A stretch of DNA of 64,000 bases from Methylobacterium sp. Leaf108. Its GTDB lineage: Bacteria > Pseudomonadota > Alphaproteobacteria > Rhizobiales > Beijerinckiaceae. The notes below the pieces were generated by a model. It worked only from the letters and a program-made list of their open reading frames with translations. It had not been told where the DNA came from and searched no databases. Made by a program: the position numbers and the translations under genes. Positions 44,477-53,056 of the stretch are shown here, piece after piece (the first letter of the stretch is position 1; every line of letters begins with the position of its first letter). Where the stretch lies: the NCBI RefSeq assembly GCF_001423265.1, contig NZ_LMND01000032.1:125149-189148 (forward strand). Direction: 5' to 3'.

Positions 44477-44500
44477 CCTGTCCGGCCGGGTCCGGACAGG
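44477..44500. terminator. possible stem-loop terminator
   Basis: CCTGTCCGG at 44477–44485 pairs perfectly with CCGGACAGG at 44492–44500 across a six-base loop. There is no T-run afterwards, so termination would be weak or factor-assisted. It may separate the lipoprotein gene from btaA. Confidence 0.4.
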
Positions 44501-44534
44501 CAAAGCTCCCCGTTCGGGCGCGAGCCGGGGAAGA

Positions 44535-44552
44535 CCGTCACCGCACGGTCAC
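44535..44552 (+). promoter_or_regulatory. candidate PHO box upstream of btaA
   Basis: Two heptamers, CCGTCAC and CGGTCAC, are separated by four bases. This is the 11-bp direct-repeat spacing of PhoB sites (consensus CTGTCAT-N4-CTGTCAT). It lies about 45 bases before the btaA start. Betaine-lipid genes are known to be phosphate-starvation induced in related bacteria. Matches are 5/7 per half, so this is only a candidate. Confidence 0.5.
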
Positions 44553-44596
44553 GGGGATGACGTACCGGCGCTCGGATCAGGCAGTCGCCTCACCCC

Positions 44597-45859
44597 GTGA
44601 CCGAAGACCGCTCCATGACGCGTGCAGCACGTGCCATCCGCCGCGAGACCAGCCTGGGGCTGACGAGCGCGGTGCATCGCAACGCCGCCCTGTCGCGCGC
44701 CGGGCTCTCGGAACGGCTGTTCACCCTGGCCTTCAGCGGACTGGTCTACCCGCAGATCTGGGAGGACCCGGTGGTGGACATGGAGGCCCTGGCCCTCGGG
44801 CCTCGGGACCATGTGGTCGCCATCGCATCGGGCGGCTGCAACGTCCTGTCCTACCTCACCGCCGATCCGGCCCGGGTCAGCGCGGTGGACCTCAACGGTG
44901 CCCATGTGGCGCTCGGGCGCCTCAAGCTCGCCGGCCTGCAGGCGCTGCCGGACCACGGGGCGTTCTTCCGGTTCTTCGGCCGGGCCGACGCCGCCGAGAA
45001 CGTCGCCGCCTACGACGCCCTGATCCGGCCCCGGCTCGATCCGGTCTCGCGGGCCTATTGGGAGGCGAGGGGCCTCGACGGGCGCCGCCGCATCTCGGCC
45101 TTCGCCACCAACGTCTACCGCACCGGCCTGCTCGGGCGGTTCATCGGCGCGGGCCATCGCCTCGCCCGGCTCTACGGCCACGACCTCTCCGCGGTCCTGC
45201 GGGCCCGCACGCTTGCCGAGCAGCGCGCCGCCTTCGAGGCAGAGATCGCGCCGCTGTTCGAGAAGGCGTTCGTGCGCTGGCTGATCGGCAAGCCGGCCTC
45301 GCTCTACGGCCTCGGCATCCCGCCGGCGCAATACGGGGCGCTGGCGAACGACATGCCCGGCGGCATGGTGGCGGTGCTGCGCCACCGGCTGGAACGGCTG
45401 GCCTGCGATGTCGCGGTCAAGGACAACTACTTCGCCTGGCAGGCCTTCGGGCGCGGCTACGACCCGGCCCCCGACGCCGCGCTGCCGCCCTACCTGCAGC
45501 CGGCCCGTTTCGCGGCGGTGCGCGCCCGCGCATCCCGGGTGCGCTACGAGCAGCAGTCGATGACCGCCTTCCTCGCCGCCAGCCCCGAAGGCAGCGCCGA
45601 CGCCTACGTGCTGCTCGACGCCCAGGACTGGATGACCGACGCCGACCTCACCGCCCTGTGGACGCAGATCACCCGCACCGCGCGCGCCGGCGCCCGGGTG
45701 ATCTTCCGCACGGCGGCCGACGAGCGCTGCCTGCCCGGCCGGGTGCCGGACGCGATCCTGAACGCCTGGACCTACGAGGAGGCGACGAGCCGGGCGCTCT
45801 GCGCCCGCGACCGCTCCTCGATCTACGGCGGCTTCCACCTGTATCGGCTTCGCCCATGA
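44597..45859 (+). CDS. btaA: betaine-lipid synthesis BtaA (DUF3419, SAM:diacylglycerol 3-amino-3-carboxypropyltransferase)
   Basis: A 420-residue enzyme that transfers the aminocarboxypropyl group of SAM to diacylglycerol, making diacylglyceryl-homoserine. Family features: FTLAFSGLVYPQIWEDPVVDMEAL, the SAM-site motif VVAIASGGCNVLSYLTADPARVSAVDLNGAHVALGRLK, and LLDAQDWMTDADLTALW. Start may be GTG 44597 or ATG 44615. Its stop overlaps btaB (ATGA), so the two act as one operon. Betaine lipids replace phospholipids when phosphate is short. Confidence 0.92.
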   Translation: MTEDRSMTRAARAIRRETSLGLTSAVHRNAALSRAGLSERLFTLAFSGLVYPQIWEDPVVDMEALALGPRDHVVAIASGGCNVLSYLTADPARVSAVDLNGAHVALGRLKLAGLQALPDHGAFFRFFGRADAAENVAAYDALIRPRLDPVSRAYWEARGLDGRRRISAFATNVYRTGLLGRFIGAGHRLARLYGHDLSAVLRARTLAEQRAAFEAEIAPLFEKAFVRWLIGKPASLYGLGIPPAQYGALANDMPGGMVAVLRHRLERLACDVAVKDNYFAWQAFGRGYDPAPDAALPPYLQPARFAAVRARASRVRYEQQSMTAFLAASPEGSADAYVLLDAQDWMTDADLTALWTQITRTARAGARVIFRTAADERCLPGRVPDAILNAWTYEEATSRALCARDRSSIYGGFHLYRLRP

Positions 45860-46512
45860 CGGCGGCCGCGGCGGCGATGGACCGGATGTACCGGCGCCAG
45901 CGCCACATCTACGACGCCAGCCGCAAGTTCTACCTCCTCGGCCGGGACGCCGCCATCGACGCCCTGAAGCCGCCGGCGGGGGGCAGCGTGCTGGAGATCG
46001 GCTGCGGCACCGGGCGCAACCTCGTGCGCATCGCATCCACCTACCCGCAGGCCCGATGCTTCGGCCTCGACGTCTCGGCGGCGATGCTCGACACCGCCGC
46101 CCGGTCGGTGTCGCGGGCGGGATCCTCCGCGCGCATCCGGCTCGCCTGCGCCGACGCCACCGATTTCGATCCCCTGGCGCTGTTCGGCCGCCCCGCCTTC
46201 GACCGGATCGTCATCTCCTACGCCCTCTCGATGATCCCGCCCTGGGAGGCGGTGCTCGCCGAGAGCGCCGGATACCTCGCGCCGGGCGGCGAGCTCCACG
46301 TGGTCGACTTCGGCGGCCAGGAGGGTCTGCCGGGGCCGTTCCGGGCGGTGCTCAACCGCTGGCTGACGGCTTTTTCGGTGACGCCGCGCATGACATTGGC
46401 CGACGCGATGGCCGGGATCGCAGCGAGCCAGGGGTTCGTCTGCACGGTGCGCCAACGCTACCGCGGCTACTCGGTCCACGGGGTGCTGTCGCGGCGAGCC
46501 GGCCTCGACTGA
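45856..46512 (+). CDS. btaB: betaine-lipid N-methyltransferase BtaB
   Basis: A 218-residue SAM-dependent methyltransferase, translationally coupled to btaA. Motif I SVLEIGCGTGRNLVRIAS, the post-I acidic FGLDVSAAMLDTA and motif III-type LAPGGELHVVDFG are present. The N-terminal MDRMYRRQRHIYDASRKFYLLGR is characteristic of BtaB/PmtA-like phospholipid methylases. It methylates diacylglyceryl-homoserine three times to DGTS. Confidence 0.9.
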   Translation: MTAAAAAMDRMYRRQRHIYDASRKFYLLGRDAAIDALKPPAGGSVLEIGCGTGRNLVRIASTYPQARCFGLDVSAAMLDTAARSVSRAGSSARIRLACADATDFDPLALFGRPAFDRIVISYALSMIPPWEAVLAESAGYLAPGGELHVVDFGGQEGLPGPFRAVLNRWLTAFSVTPRMTLADAMAGIAASQGFVCTVRQRYRGYSVHGVLSRRAGLD

Positions 46513-46522
46513 ACGCCTCGGT

Positions 46523-48244
46523 TCACCCCTCCTCGGCCCAGGGCGCCAGGGTGCCCGCCGCGATCTGATCGACCGCGTGGCGGTGGCCGATGGCGGCGGT
46601 GGTCGCGTGCGAGGACCACGCCCTGAGGTCGATGCCGGCGAGCGGCGGCCGCAGCACGGCGGCGGCGTGACGGGAGGTCAGCGCCGTCTGCGCGTCCGAG
46701 GAGACGGTGGCGGCCCGCAGCAGCAGTTGCGCGATGCCCGGCGTCTCCTGGGGCGCACGGAGCCATTGGCGCAGCATGCGTCCGCGCCAGGACCGCGCCG
46801 GGACGCTCTGGAAGGCGAGGTCGCTGGCGACGTCGACGCCGAGGACGGGGCCGCGCTGGCGGCTCGCCATCACGTCCACCGGCAGGTTGTTCATCATGCC
46901 CCCGTCCACCAGGATGCCCTCGGGCGTGCACACCGGCGGCAACAGGCCGGGGATGGCGATGCTGGCGCGCAGCGCCGTGACGAGGTCGCCCGCCTCGTGC
47001 ACCATGGCGGTGCCGGTGGTGAGGTTGGAGGACAGGCAGAAGAACGGCAGCCACAGATCCTCGATCCGGGTGTCGGCGAAGGTGCGGGCGAGGCCCTCGT
47101 CGACCTTGGCGCCGCGGGTGAGGGCGAGGATCGGCAGGGTGTAGTCGTTCAGCGGGTTGCGCGACACGAAGGCGGCCACGGTCTGGTCGAGGATGCGCGC
47201 GCCGCTCCAGCCCATGGCGAGGCTCGCCGCCACGATGGCGCCCATGCTGGTGCCCCCCACCGCATCGATCGGCAGGCCCGCCTCCTCAAGGGCCCGGATG
47301 ACGCCCAGATGCGCGAACCCACGCGCACCGCCGCCACCGAACACCACCGCCCTGGCACAGCCGCTGGCGAGCCGCGCGAGGCGGCCGAGATCGTCGGCCC
47401 GGCCCGGCCTGACGTGGATGCGCAGGGAGACCGGCACGCCCGAGAACACCCGGTGGGCCGGGCGCGGCAGCACCGCGTCCGGGGCCTGGACCACGACGAG
47501 GTCGTGGCGGACCCAGTCCGAGGGCGTGCGGGCGGCGAAATCGGCGCAGGCGGGCTTGGGCGGCTGCCCGGCCGCGGCCAGGAGCAGGACGTGGTCGGAC
47601 CGGCGCAGGCACAGGCGGGTCCAGGCGCTGCCGGGCTCGTCGGCGCGGTAGACGACGCGGTCGTGCCCGCTCTCGAAGCGGTGGAACCAGGTCTCGTCCG
47701 CCTCCTCCGGCCAGGCGTCGAGATAGCCGACCTGGCCCGGCAGCGCCCCGGCGAAGCCGTGGGCGAGGGCGCCCGCGTCGATGCCGGCGGTCACCGGCAG
47801 CACCGTGAAGGTGCGGGGCGCATTGTCCAGGGCCGGGGCCTCGTCGGCCCGGCGCAGGCGGTCGGCGAGGAGGCGCGTGAAGTAGAGCATCGTCGAGGGA
47901 TGGCGCTCGACCAGATCCTCGAACGCCCGGCGGCTGAGGCGGTAGAGGTGCGAATCGCGCAGCGCCGTGGCGGTGGCCGAGCGCGGCCCCTCCGAGAGCA
48001 GGGCCATCTCGCCGACGGTGATCGGCGGGCGCAGGCGCGCGACCCGGCGGATGGCGCCGGTCCGGGGATCGCGCCGCGAGATGCCGATGGCGCCCGAGGC
48101 CAGGGTGTAGAGGGCGTCGGCCTCGTCGCCCTCGTGGAACAGCACCTGCCCGCCGGCCACCGCCACGGAGGCGAGCCGGTCGCGGATCGCCTGGGCGGCG
48201 TCCTCGTCGAGGTACCTCAGGAACGGGATATCCGGTTCGTCCAC
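46523..48244 (-). CDS. patatin-like phospholipase with N-terminal cyclic-nucleotide-binding domain (NTE type)
   Basis: A 573-residue protein. Residues ~1–125 form a cNMP/CRP-like domain (GGQVLFHEGDEADALYTLASGAIGISRRD, GEMALLSEGPRSATATALRDS). A central region of ~170 residues resembles the NTE linker. The patatin hydrolase contains the oxyanion loop GGGGARGFAHLGVIRAL (about residue 303), the nucleophile motif GTSMG (about 331) and the DGG Asp motif (about 445). It converges on btaAB with a 10-nt gap; phospholipid turnover might supply diacylglycerol for betaine lipid, but co-regulation is not shown. Confidence 0.9.
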   Translation of the reverse strand: MDEPDIPFLRYLDEDAAQAIRDRLASVAVAGGQVLFHEGDEADALYTLASGAIGISRRDPRTGAIRRVARLRPPITVGEMALLSEGPRSATATALRDSHLYRLSRRAFEDLVERHPSTMLYFTRLLADRLRRADEAPALDNAPRTFTVLPVTAGIDAGALAHGFAGALPGQVGYLDAWPEEADETWFHRFESGHDRVVYRADEPGSAWTRLCLRRSDHVLLLAAAGQPPKPACADFAARTPSDWVRHDLVVVQAPDAVLPRPAHRVFSGVPVSLRIHVRPGRADDLGRLARLASGCARAVVFGGGGARGFAHLGVIRALEEAGLPIDAVGGTSMGAIVAASLAMGWSGARILDQTVAAFVSRNPLNDYTLPILALTRGAKVDEGLARTFADTRIEDLWLPFFCLSSNLTTGTAMVHEAGDLVTALRASIAIPGLLPPVCTPEGILVDGGMMNNLPVDVMASRQRGPVLGVDVASDLAFQSVPARSWRGRMLRQWLRAPQETPGIAQLLLRAATVSSDAQTALTSRHAAAVLRPPLAGIDLRAWSSHATTAAIGHRHAVDQIAAGTLAPWAEEG

Positions 48245-48358
48245 CCGCGCGCCCTCCGTCCGCCGGGCGCTACTCGGGCCGAGGCCACGGCGCGCCCTTG
48301 CGAGCCAGGATGCGCCGCGAAGGTTGCGCGGGGATAGGGTGGAGTGAGGACATCCGCC

Positions 48359-49594
48359 TCAGACGAGGCCGTCGATCGCCACCCGCAGGGTCTTGGGGCC
48401 GCGTAGGGACGCGCCGTCCCGGTAGGGCGGCGGATCGTCCAGGAGGCGAGGCGCTTTCAGGCGGCGGGCCAGGGTGACGAGGGCGATCTCGGCCTCGATC
48501 CGGGCGAGCGGCGCCCCGAGGCAGTAGTGCAGGCTGCCGCCGAAGCCGAAGTGCTGGTTGTCCGCGCGGTCGGGATCGAACCGGTCCGGATCGGTGAACC
48601 GGTCGGGATCGCGGTTGGCGGCGGCGAACAGCAGCGCCACCGCGGCGCCCTCGGGGATGACCGTGCCGGCCACCGGGATGTCGCAGAGCGCCTTGCGGGT
48701 CCGGAAATGCACCGGCGGCTCGTAGCGCAGGCATTCCTCGATCAGCCGCGGCGCCCGCTCGGGGTCGCGGCGCAGGCGCTCCAACTCGTCGGGGTGGCGC
48801 AGCAGGGTGAGCATGCCGTTGGCGATCAGGTTCACGGTGGTCTCGTGCCCGGCCACCAGGAGCAGGATCGCCGTGGCGATGAGGTCGAAGTCGCCCATCC
48901 GGCCGGCGGGGGTCTCGGCGGCCAGCCCGCTGAGCATGTCGTCCACGGGCCTGGCGCGCTTCTCCTTGATCAGGTCCTTCATGTAGGCCGAGATGGCGTC
49001 GAAGGTCGTGCGCGTCTGCTTCTGCGTCTCCTCGTCGTGGCGGGCATCGGGTTCGAGCGCCGTGGCGAGCTGCGTCGCCCAGCCCTGGAAGGTCGGCTCG
49101 TCCTCGGGCGGCACGCCCAGCATCTCGCAGATGACGGTGACGGGAAGGGGATAGGCGAGGTCCTCGACCACGCAGATCGCGTCGCCGCCGCGGCGGCGGT
49201 CGAGGAGTTCGTCCACCAGGCTCTGCGTGCGCGCCTTCATCCCGTGGACGCGCTCGGGCGTGAACTGGGTCATCACGATCCGCCGCAGGGCGTCGTGGTC
49301 GGGGGGATCGCGAAAAATCAGCGGCCGGTGGCGGGTGACGATCTCGTCCTTGATCGGCCGCAGGATCCAGTCCTTGAACGGGTTGCCGGTGGCCGGGCTG
49401 TGGGCCGGCGGCAGGTCGGCCGAACTGATGCGCGGGTCGAACAGCAGCGCCCGGATCGCCGCATGCGAACTCACGAGGTAGCTGTCGTCGTCCTGGCGCA
49501 GCACGGGGTGGCCGCGCAGGCGGGCGTAGAGCGGATAGGGGTCGGCCCGGTTGGCCGGGTCCTTGATCTGGGCGAACAGGGTCGGGTCAGCCAC
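48359..49594 (-). CDS. cytochrome P450
   Basis: A 411-residue class I bacterial P450 starting at GTG 49594 (MADPTLFAQIKDPANRADPYPLYARLR). The I-helix oxygen-activation motif is AGHETTVN, the ExxR motif is EECLRYE, and the heme-binding loop is FGFGGSLHYCLGAPLAR with heme-ligand C358. The start overlaps the reductase end by 8 nt. Reductase, ferredoxin and P450 form a complete electron-transfer set. The substrate is unknown. Confidence 0.94.
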   Translation of the reverse strand: MADPTLFAQIKDPANRADPYPLYARLRGHPVLRQDDDSYLVSSHAAIRALLFDPRISSADLPPAHSPATGNPFKDWILRPIKDEIVTRHRPLIFRDPPDHDALRRIVMTQFTPERVHGMKARTQSLVDELLDRRRGGDAICVVEDLAYPLPVTVICEMLGVPPEDEPTFQGWATQLATALEPDARHDEETQKQTRTTFDAISAYMKDLIKEKRARPVDDMLSGLAAETPAGRMGDFDLIATAILLLVAGHETTVNLIANGMLTLLRHPDELERLRRDPERAPRLIEECLRYEPPVHFRTRKALCDIPVAGTVIPEGAAVALLFAAANRDPDRFTDPDRFDPDRADNQHFGFGGSLHYCLGAPLARIEAEIALVTLARRLKAPRLLDDPPPYRDGASLRGPKTLRVAIDGLV

Positions 49595-50912
49595 GGGCGG
49601 AAACCTCGGGAGGAGGGGTGGGCCAGGACGGGTCGAGCGTCCCGAGGCGCGAGGGCTGGTCGAGGGCGTTCGCGATCGGCGGGAACGGCGCTTTGGCGGC
49701 GATCGCCTCGGCATAGGCCGGCAGCCAGCGGGCGCAATCCACCGACAGGGCGGCGACGGTGCGCCCGGCCCGGCCGTAGACCGCCAGGAACCGCTTGTCC
49801 TTCAGCGAACCCTGCACGACGGCGAGGCTGTCGGCGCCCTCGGTCAGCCCGGCGAGCTTGATGGTGACCCCGAACTGGTTGGACCAGAACTCGGGCATCC
49901 CGGCGAAGGCCGGCCGGTCGCCGTCGCCGAGTGCCAGGGCCCGGCCGGCGTATTCGCCCTGCGCAACCGCGTTGCCCCAGTGTTCGAGGCGCACCATGCG
50001 GCCGTCGTAGAGGGGGTGCGGCCACAGGGCGACGTCGCCGGCCGCACGGATCTCGGGGTGGAGGCCGTCGTCCTGCGCCCGCACCCGGGCGTGCCCGTCG
50101 CAGACGAGGGCGCCGGATTCGAGCGCCAGGCCGGAGCCCTCGAGCCACCCGGTGTTGGGAACGGCCCCCAGCGCCACGACCACCACGTCGGCGGCGATGG
50201 TGCTGCCGTCGTCGAGGGTGGCGCCCACGACCCGGCCGTCGCGGCCGTCGAGGGAGCGCAGCCCCGTGTTCGACCTGACCTCGACGCCCGCCGCAGCGAT
50301 CCAGTCGCGCAGGAAGCCGGACACGGCCAGACCCAGCACCTTGGCCAGGGGCGCGGGCAGCGGATCGACCAGGGTCACGGGCAGTCCGAGGTCGCGGCAG
50401 ACCGAGGCGACCTCGCAACCGATGAAGCCGCCGCCGACGATCAGCACGCGCTTGGGCGCAGCGGCCAGGGCGGCACGCAGGGCCGCCGCGTCGTCGCGCC
50501 CGCGCAGGGTGAACACCCCTTCGAGGGTGCCCTCTGCCTCATCGTGCCAGGGCCGAGCCCGGGCACCGGTGGCGATCAGGAGGCGGTCGTAGGGCAGGCG
50601 CTCGCCGTCCAAGAGCACGATCGTGCGGGCCTGGCGGTCGAGGCCGGCGGCACCGGCTCCGAGCCGCCAGGCGGCGTCGAGATCGAGGCGATGGGGCAGG
50701 GTGGTGGCATCGGGCGCCATCTCGCCGGCGATGACGTGCTTCGACAGGGGCGGCCGGTCGTAGGGGAGATGCGGCTCGTCGCCGACGATGGTCAGCGGGC
50801 CGCGATGGCCGGCGAGCCGCAGGCTCTCCGCCCCGCGCAGTCCCGCCAGCGAGGCGCCGACCACGACGACGCGGGCGTCCTCATCGGCACGGGGGATCCG
50901 GGCGGAGGTCAT
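49587..50912 (-). CDS. FAD-dependent ferredoxin reductase
   Basis: A 441-residue pyridine-nucleotide disulphide-type oxidoreductase that passes electrons from NAD(P)H to the adjacent ferredoxin. The FAD motif VVVVGASLAGLRGAESLR is near the start, the NAD(P)H motif VLIVGGGFIGCEVAS near residue 155, and the second FAD motif around IRAAGDVALW. It starts within the ferredoxin stop (ATGA overlap) and ends inside the P450 start. Confidence 0.92.
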   Translation of the reverse strand: MTSARIPRADEDARVVVVGASLAGLRGAESLRLAGHRGPLTIVGDEPHLPYDRPPLSKHVIAGEMAPDATTLPHRLDLDAAWRLGAGAAGLDRQARTIVLLDGERLPYDRLLIATGARARPWHDEAEGTLEGVFTLRGRDDAAALRAALAAAPKRVLIVGGGFIGCEVASVCRDLGLPVTLVDPLPAPLAKVLGLAVSGFLRDWIAAAGVEVRSNTGLRSLDGRDGRVVGATLDDGSTIAADVVVVALGAVPNTGWLEGSGLALESGALVCDGHARVRAQDDGLHPEIRAAGDVALWPHPLYDGRMVRLEHWGNAVAQGEYAGRALALGDGDRPAFAGMPEFWSNQFGVTIKLAGLTEGADSLAVVQGSLKDKRFLAVYGRAGRTVAALSVDCARWLPAYAEAIAAKAPFPPIANALDQPSRLGTLDPSWPTPPPEVSARG

Positions 50913-51124
50913 CGGCCGGCGCCGGCGGCGGGCTCGTCGGCCTGAACGGTGATGGCGCGCACCGGGCAGGACTGGGCCGCACGCTCGATCCGGCCGCGGT
51001 GTTCGGCGCTCGGGGCGGGATCGTAGACCAGGATCTCGGCGCCGCGCAGTTCGAAGCTCTCGGGGGCGGCATAGCAGCATTGGGCATAGCCCTGGCAGCG
51101 GTTCAGATCGACGACGACGCGCAT
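50909..51124 (-). CDS. 3Fe-4S ferredoxin
   Basis: A 71-residue ferredoxin with C10-QGYAQ-C16 and C53 in SCPVRAI. The spacing and the Tyr in place of the second cysteine indicate a [3Fe-4S] cluster rather than [4Fe-4S]. Such ferredoxins pair with bacterial P450s. It is the first gene of the three-gene electron-transfer operon. C17 is an extra cysteine whose role is unclear. Confidence 0.9.
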   Translation of the reverse strand: MRVVVDLNRCQGYAQCCYAAPESFELRGAEILVYDPAPSAEHRGRIERAAQSCPVRAITVQADEPAAGAGR

Positions 51125-51251
51125 CTCACTCGTTTTCCGGCTTGGGAACATCGGGCCGTCCGCGCATCCTCGCGAAACGAGGACCGGCGCCGGAGGTGGC
51201 CCGCGACCACGAGATGGGGCGGGGACGCCGGCGATCCAACCGCCTGTGCAA

Positions 51252-53051
51252 TCATGCCGCCGCGAGATAGGCCCGCCACCCGCCGAACCGCGTGATCTCT
51301 TCCGCCCCCTCGACGGCATGGGCCTCGCACAGGAACCCGGACACGATGCGGCCGTCCGCCAGGACGACCTTGCCGATCCCGAGGGGGGCGGAGATCGCCG
51401 CCGCGAAGCGGCCGAAGGCGTCCGGCGACAGCCCCCAGACCTCGACCGCCAGCCCCGGCCCGGCAAAGCCGGGATCGCGCAGGAGCCCGGGCTTGGCGGG
51501 CCGGGTGCCGGGCAGGGCGTAGAGGCGGTAGTCGGGCGCGGTGCGTGCTTCGCCCATCAGCGTCGCCCCGAGGTCGACGAGCTGGTGGTTGAGGGCGAGC
51601 CCCGAGAGATGGGCGCCCACCACCACCAGAGGGATGGTGCCGGGCACGGGCGGAGCCACGCGGCTCGCCTCGGGCAGCGCCGCCGCGCGGTCGACGCCCA
51701 TGCCAGGGGCGAGCGCCCGGTGCAGGGTGTCGGCGAGGTGCCCCAGGGCGTCGTCGCTGAAGCCCGGCCCCACCATGGTGACGCCGCCGGGGATGCCGTC
51801 GGGCCGGAAGCCGGCGGGGATCGCGATGGCGGCGTAGCCCAGTAGGTTGGCGAAGTTGGTGTAATGCCCGAAGCGGCCGTTGAGGCGGAGCGGGTCGGCC
51901 AGCATCGCCTCCACCGTGTAGGTGGTGGGCGCGGTGGGCAGGAGCAGGATGTCGACCTGCGCGAAGGCCGCCTCGGCGCGGCGGCGCAGGGCCTGCAGGG
52001 CATAGAGGCCCTCGAAGGCGTCGACGGCGCTGTAGGCCCGCGCCGATTCGACGATGGCCCGCACGCTCGGATCGAAGGCGTCGGGGTGATCGGCGTGGAA
52101 GGCGGCCACCGCCGCCATCCGCTCGGCGACCCAAGGGCCCTGGTAGAGCAGTTCGGCGGTCTCGCGGAAGGGGGCGTAATCGAACGGCACCGCCACGGCG
52201 CCGGCCGCCTCCAGCCGGGCGACCGTGCCGTCGTAGAGCGCCTCGGTGCCGCGATCGCCGTGGAACTCGCGCTCGGCCGGCGTCAGCACGCCGACGCGCA
52301 GGCCGGCGGCGGGGAGGGCATGGGGCGCGGCGGGCCGCGAATAGGCGTCGGCCGGGTCGAACCCTTCCGCGATCCGGCGCACGGCCAGGCCGTCGCCGAC
52401 GGTGGCGGCGAAAAGACTGATGCAATCGAGGCTGCGGCAGGCGGGCACGAGGCCGGTGGTGCTGAGGAGGCCCGGCGTCGGCTTGATGCCAACGAGGTTG
52501 TTGAAGGCCGCCGGCACCCGGCCGGAGCCGGCGGTGTCGGTGCCGAGGGAGAAGCTCGCCAGCCCGGCGGCGACCGCCACCGCCGAGCCGGAGCTCGATC
52601 CCCCCGAGACGTAGGCCGCGTCGAACACGCTGCGCGGGGCACCGTAGGGGGAGCGGGTACCGTTCAGCCCGGTGGCGAACTGGTCGAGGTTGGTCTTGCC
52701 CGTCACGAGCGCGCCGGCCGCCTTGAGCCGGGCCACCACCGTCGCGTCGGTCGTCGGCCTGTAGGCGAAGGCCGGGCAGGCGGCGGTGGTGGGCAGGCCG
52801 CCGACGTCGATGTTGTCCTTGACCGCGAAGGGCACGCCCCACAGCGGCAGGGAGTTCGGCTCGGGGTGGCGTGCGACGAGGTCGCCCGCGGCGGCCACGA
52901 GGTCGGCCCGGCTCACGGGCGTGATGAACACCGCCGGGTCGGCGAAGGCCTCCATGCGGTCGGCGACCGCCTTTGCGAGATCCACCGGCGTGAGCCGGCC
53001 CGAGGCGTAGAGGTCGCGCAGGGTCGAGAGGTCGAGGATGGTCGGCAGCAT
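51252..53051 (-). CDS. atzF: allophanate hydrolase
   Basis: A 599-residue enzyme that splits allophanate to ammonia and CO2. The amidase domain has the triad K78 (VPFAVKDNIDVGG), cis-Ser S152 (SGGSSSGSA) and nucleophile S175 (DTAGSGRVPA). The C-terminal domain (about 470–599) is the extra fold found only in allophanate hydrolases. ATG 53051 has GAGG ten bases before; GTG 53060 overlapping the carboxylase stop is possible. It follows the biotin-dependent carboxylase directly. The symbol reflects homology to AtzF/DUR1,2-type enzymes; the carboxylase is the immediate source of allophanate. Confidence 0.93.
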   Translation of the reverse strand: MLPTILDLSTLRDLYASGRLTPVDLAKAVADRMEAFADPAVFITPVSRADLVAAAGDLVARHPEPNSLPLWGVPFAVKDNIDVGGLPTTAACPAFAYRPTTDATVVARLKAAGALVTGKTNLDQFATGLNGTRSPYGAPRSVFDAAYVSGGSSSGSAVAVAAGLASFSLGTDTAGSGRVPAAFNNLVGIKPTPGLLSTTGLVPACRSLDCISLFAATVGDGLAVRRIAEGFDPADAYSRPAAPHALPAAGLRVGVLTPAEREFHGDRGTEALYDGTVARLEAAGAVAVPFDYAPFRETAELLYQGPWVAERMAAVAAFHADHPDAFDPSVRAIVESARAYSAVDAFEGLYALQALRRRAEAAFAQVDILLLPTAPTTYTVEAMLADPLRLNGRFGHYTNFANLLGYAAIAIPAGFRPDGIPGGVTMVGPGFSDDALGHLADTLHRALAPGMGVDRAAALPEASRVAPPVPGTIPLVVVGAHLSGLALNHQLVDLGATLMGEARTAPDYRLYALPGTRPAKPGLLRDPGFAGPGLAVEVWGLSPDAFGRFAAAISAPLGIGKVVLADGRIVSGFLCEAHAVEGAEEITRFGGWRAYLAAA

Positions 53052-53056
53052 GGGGG

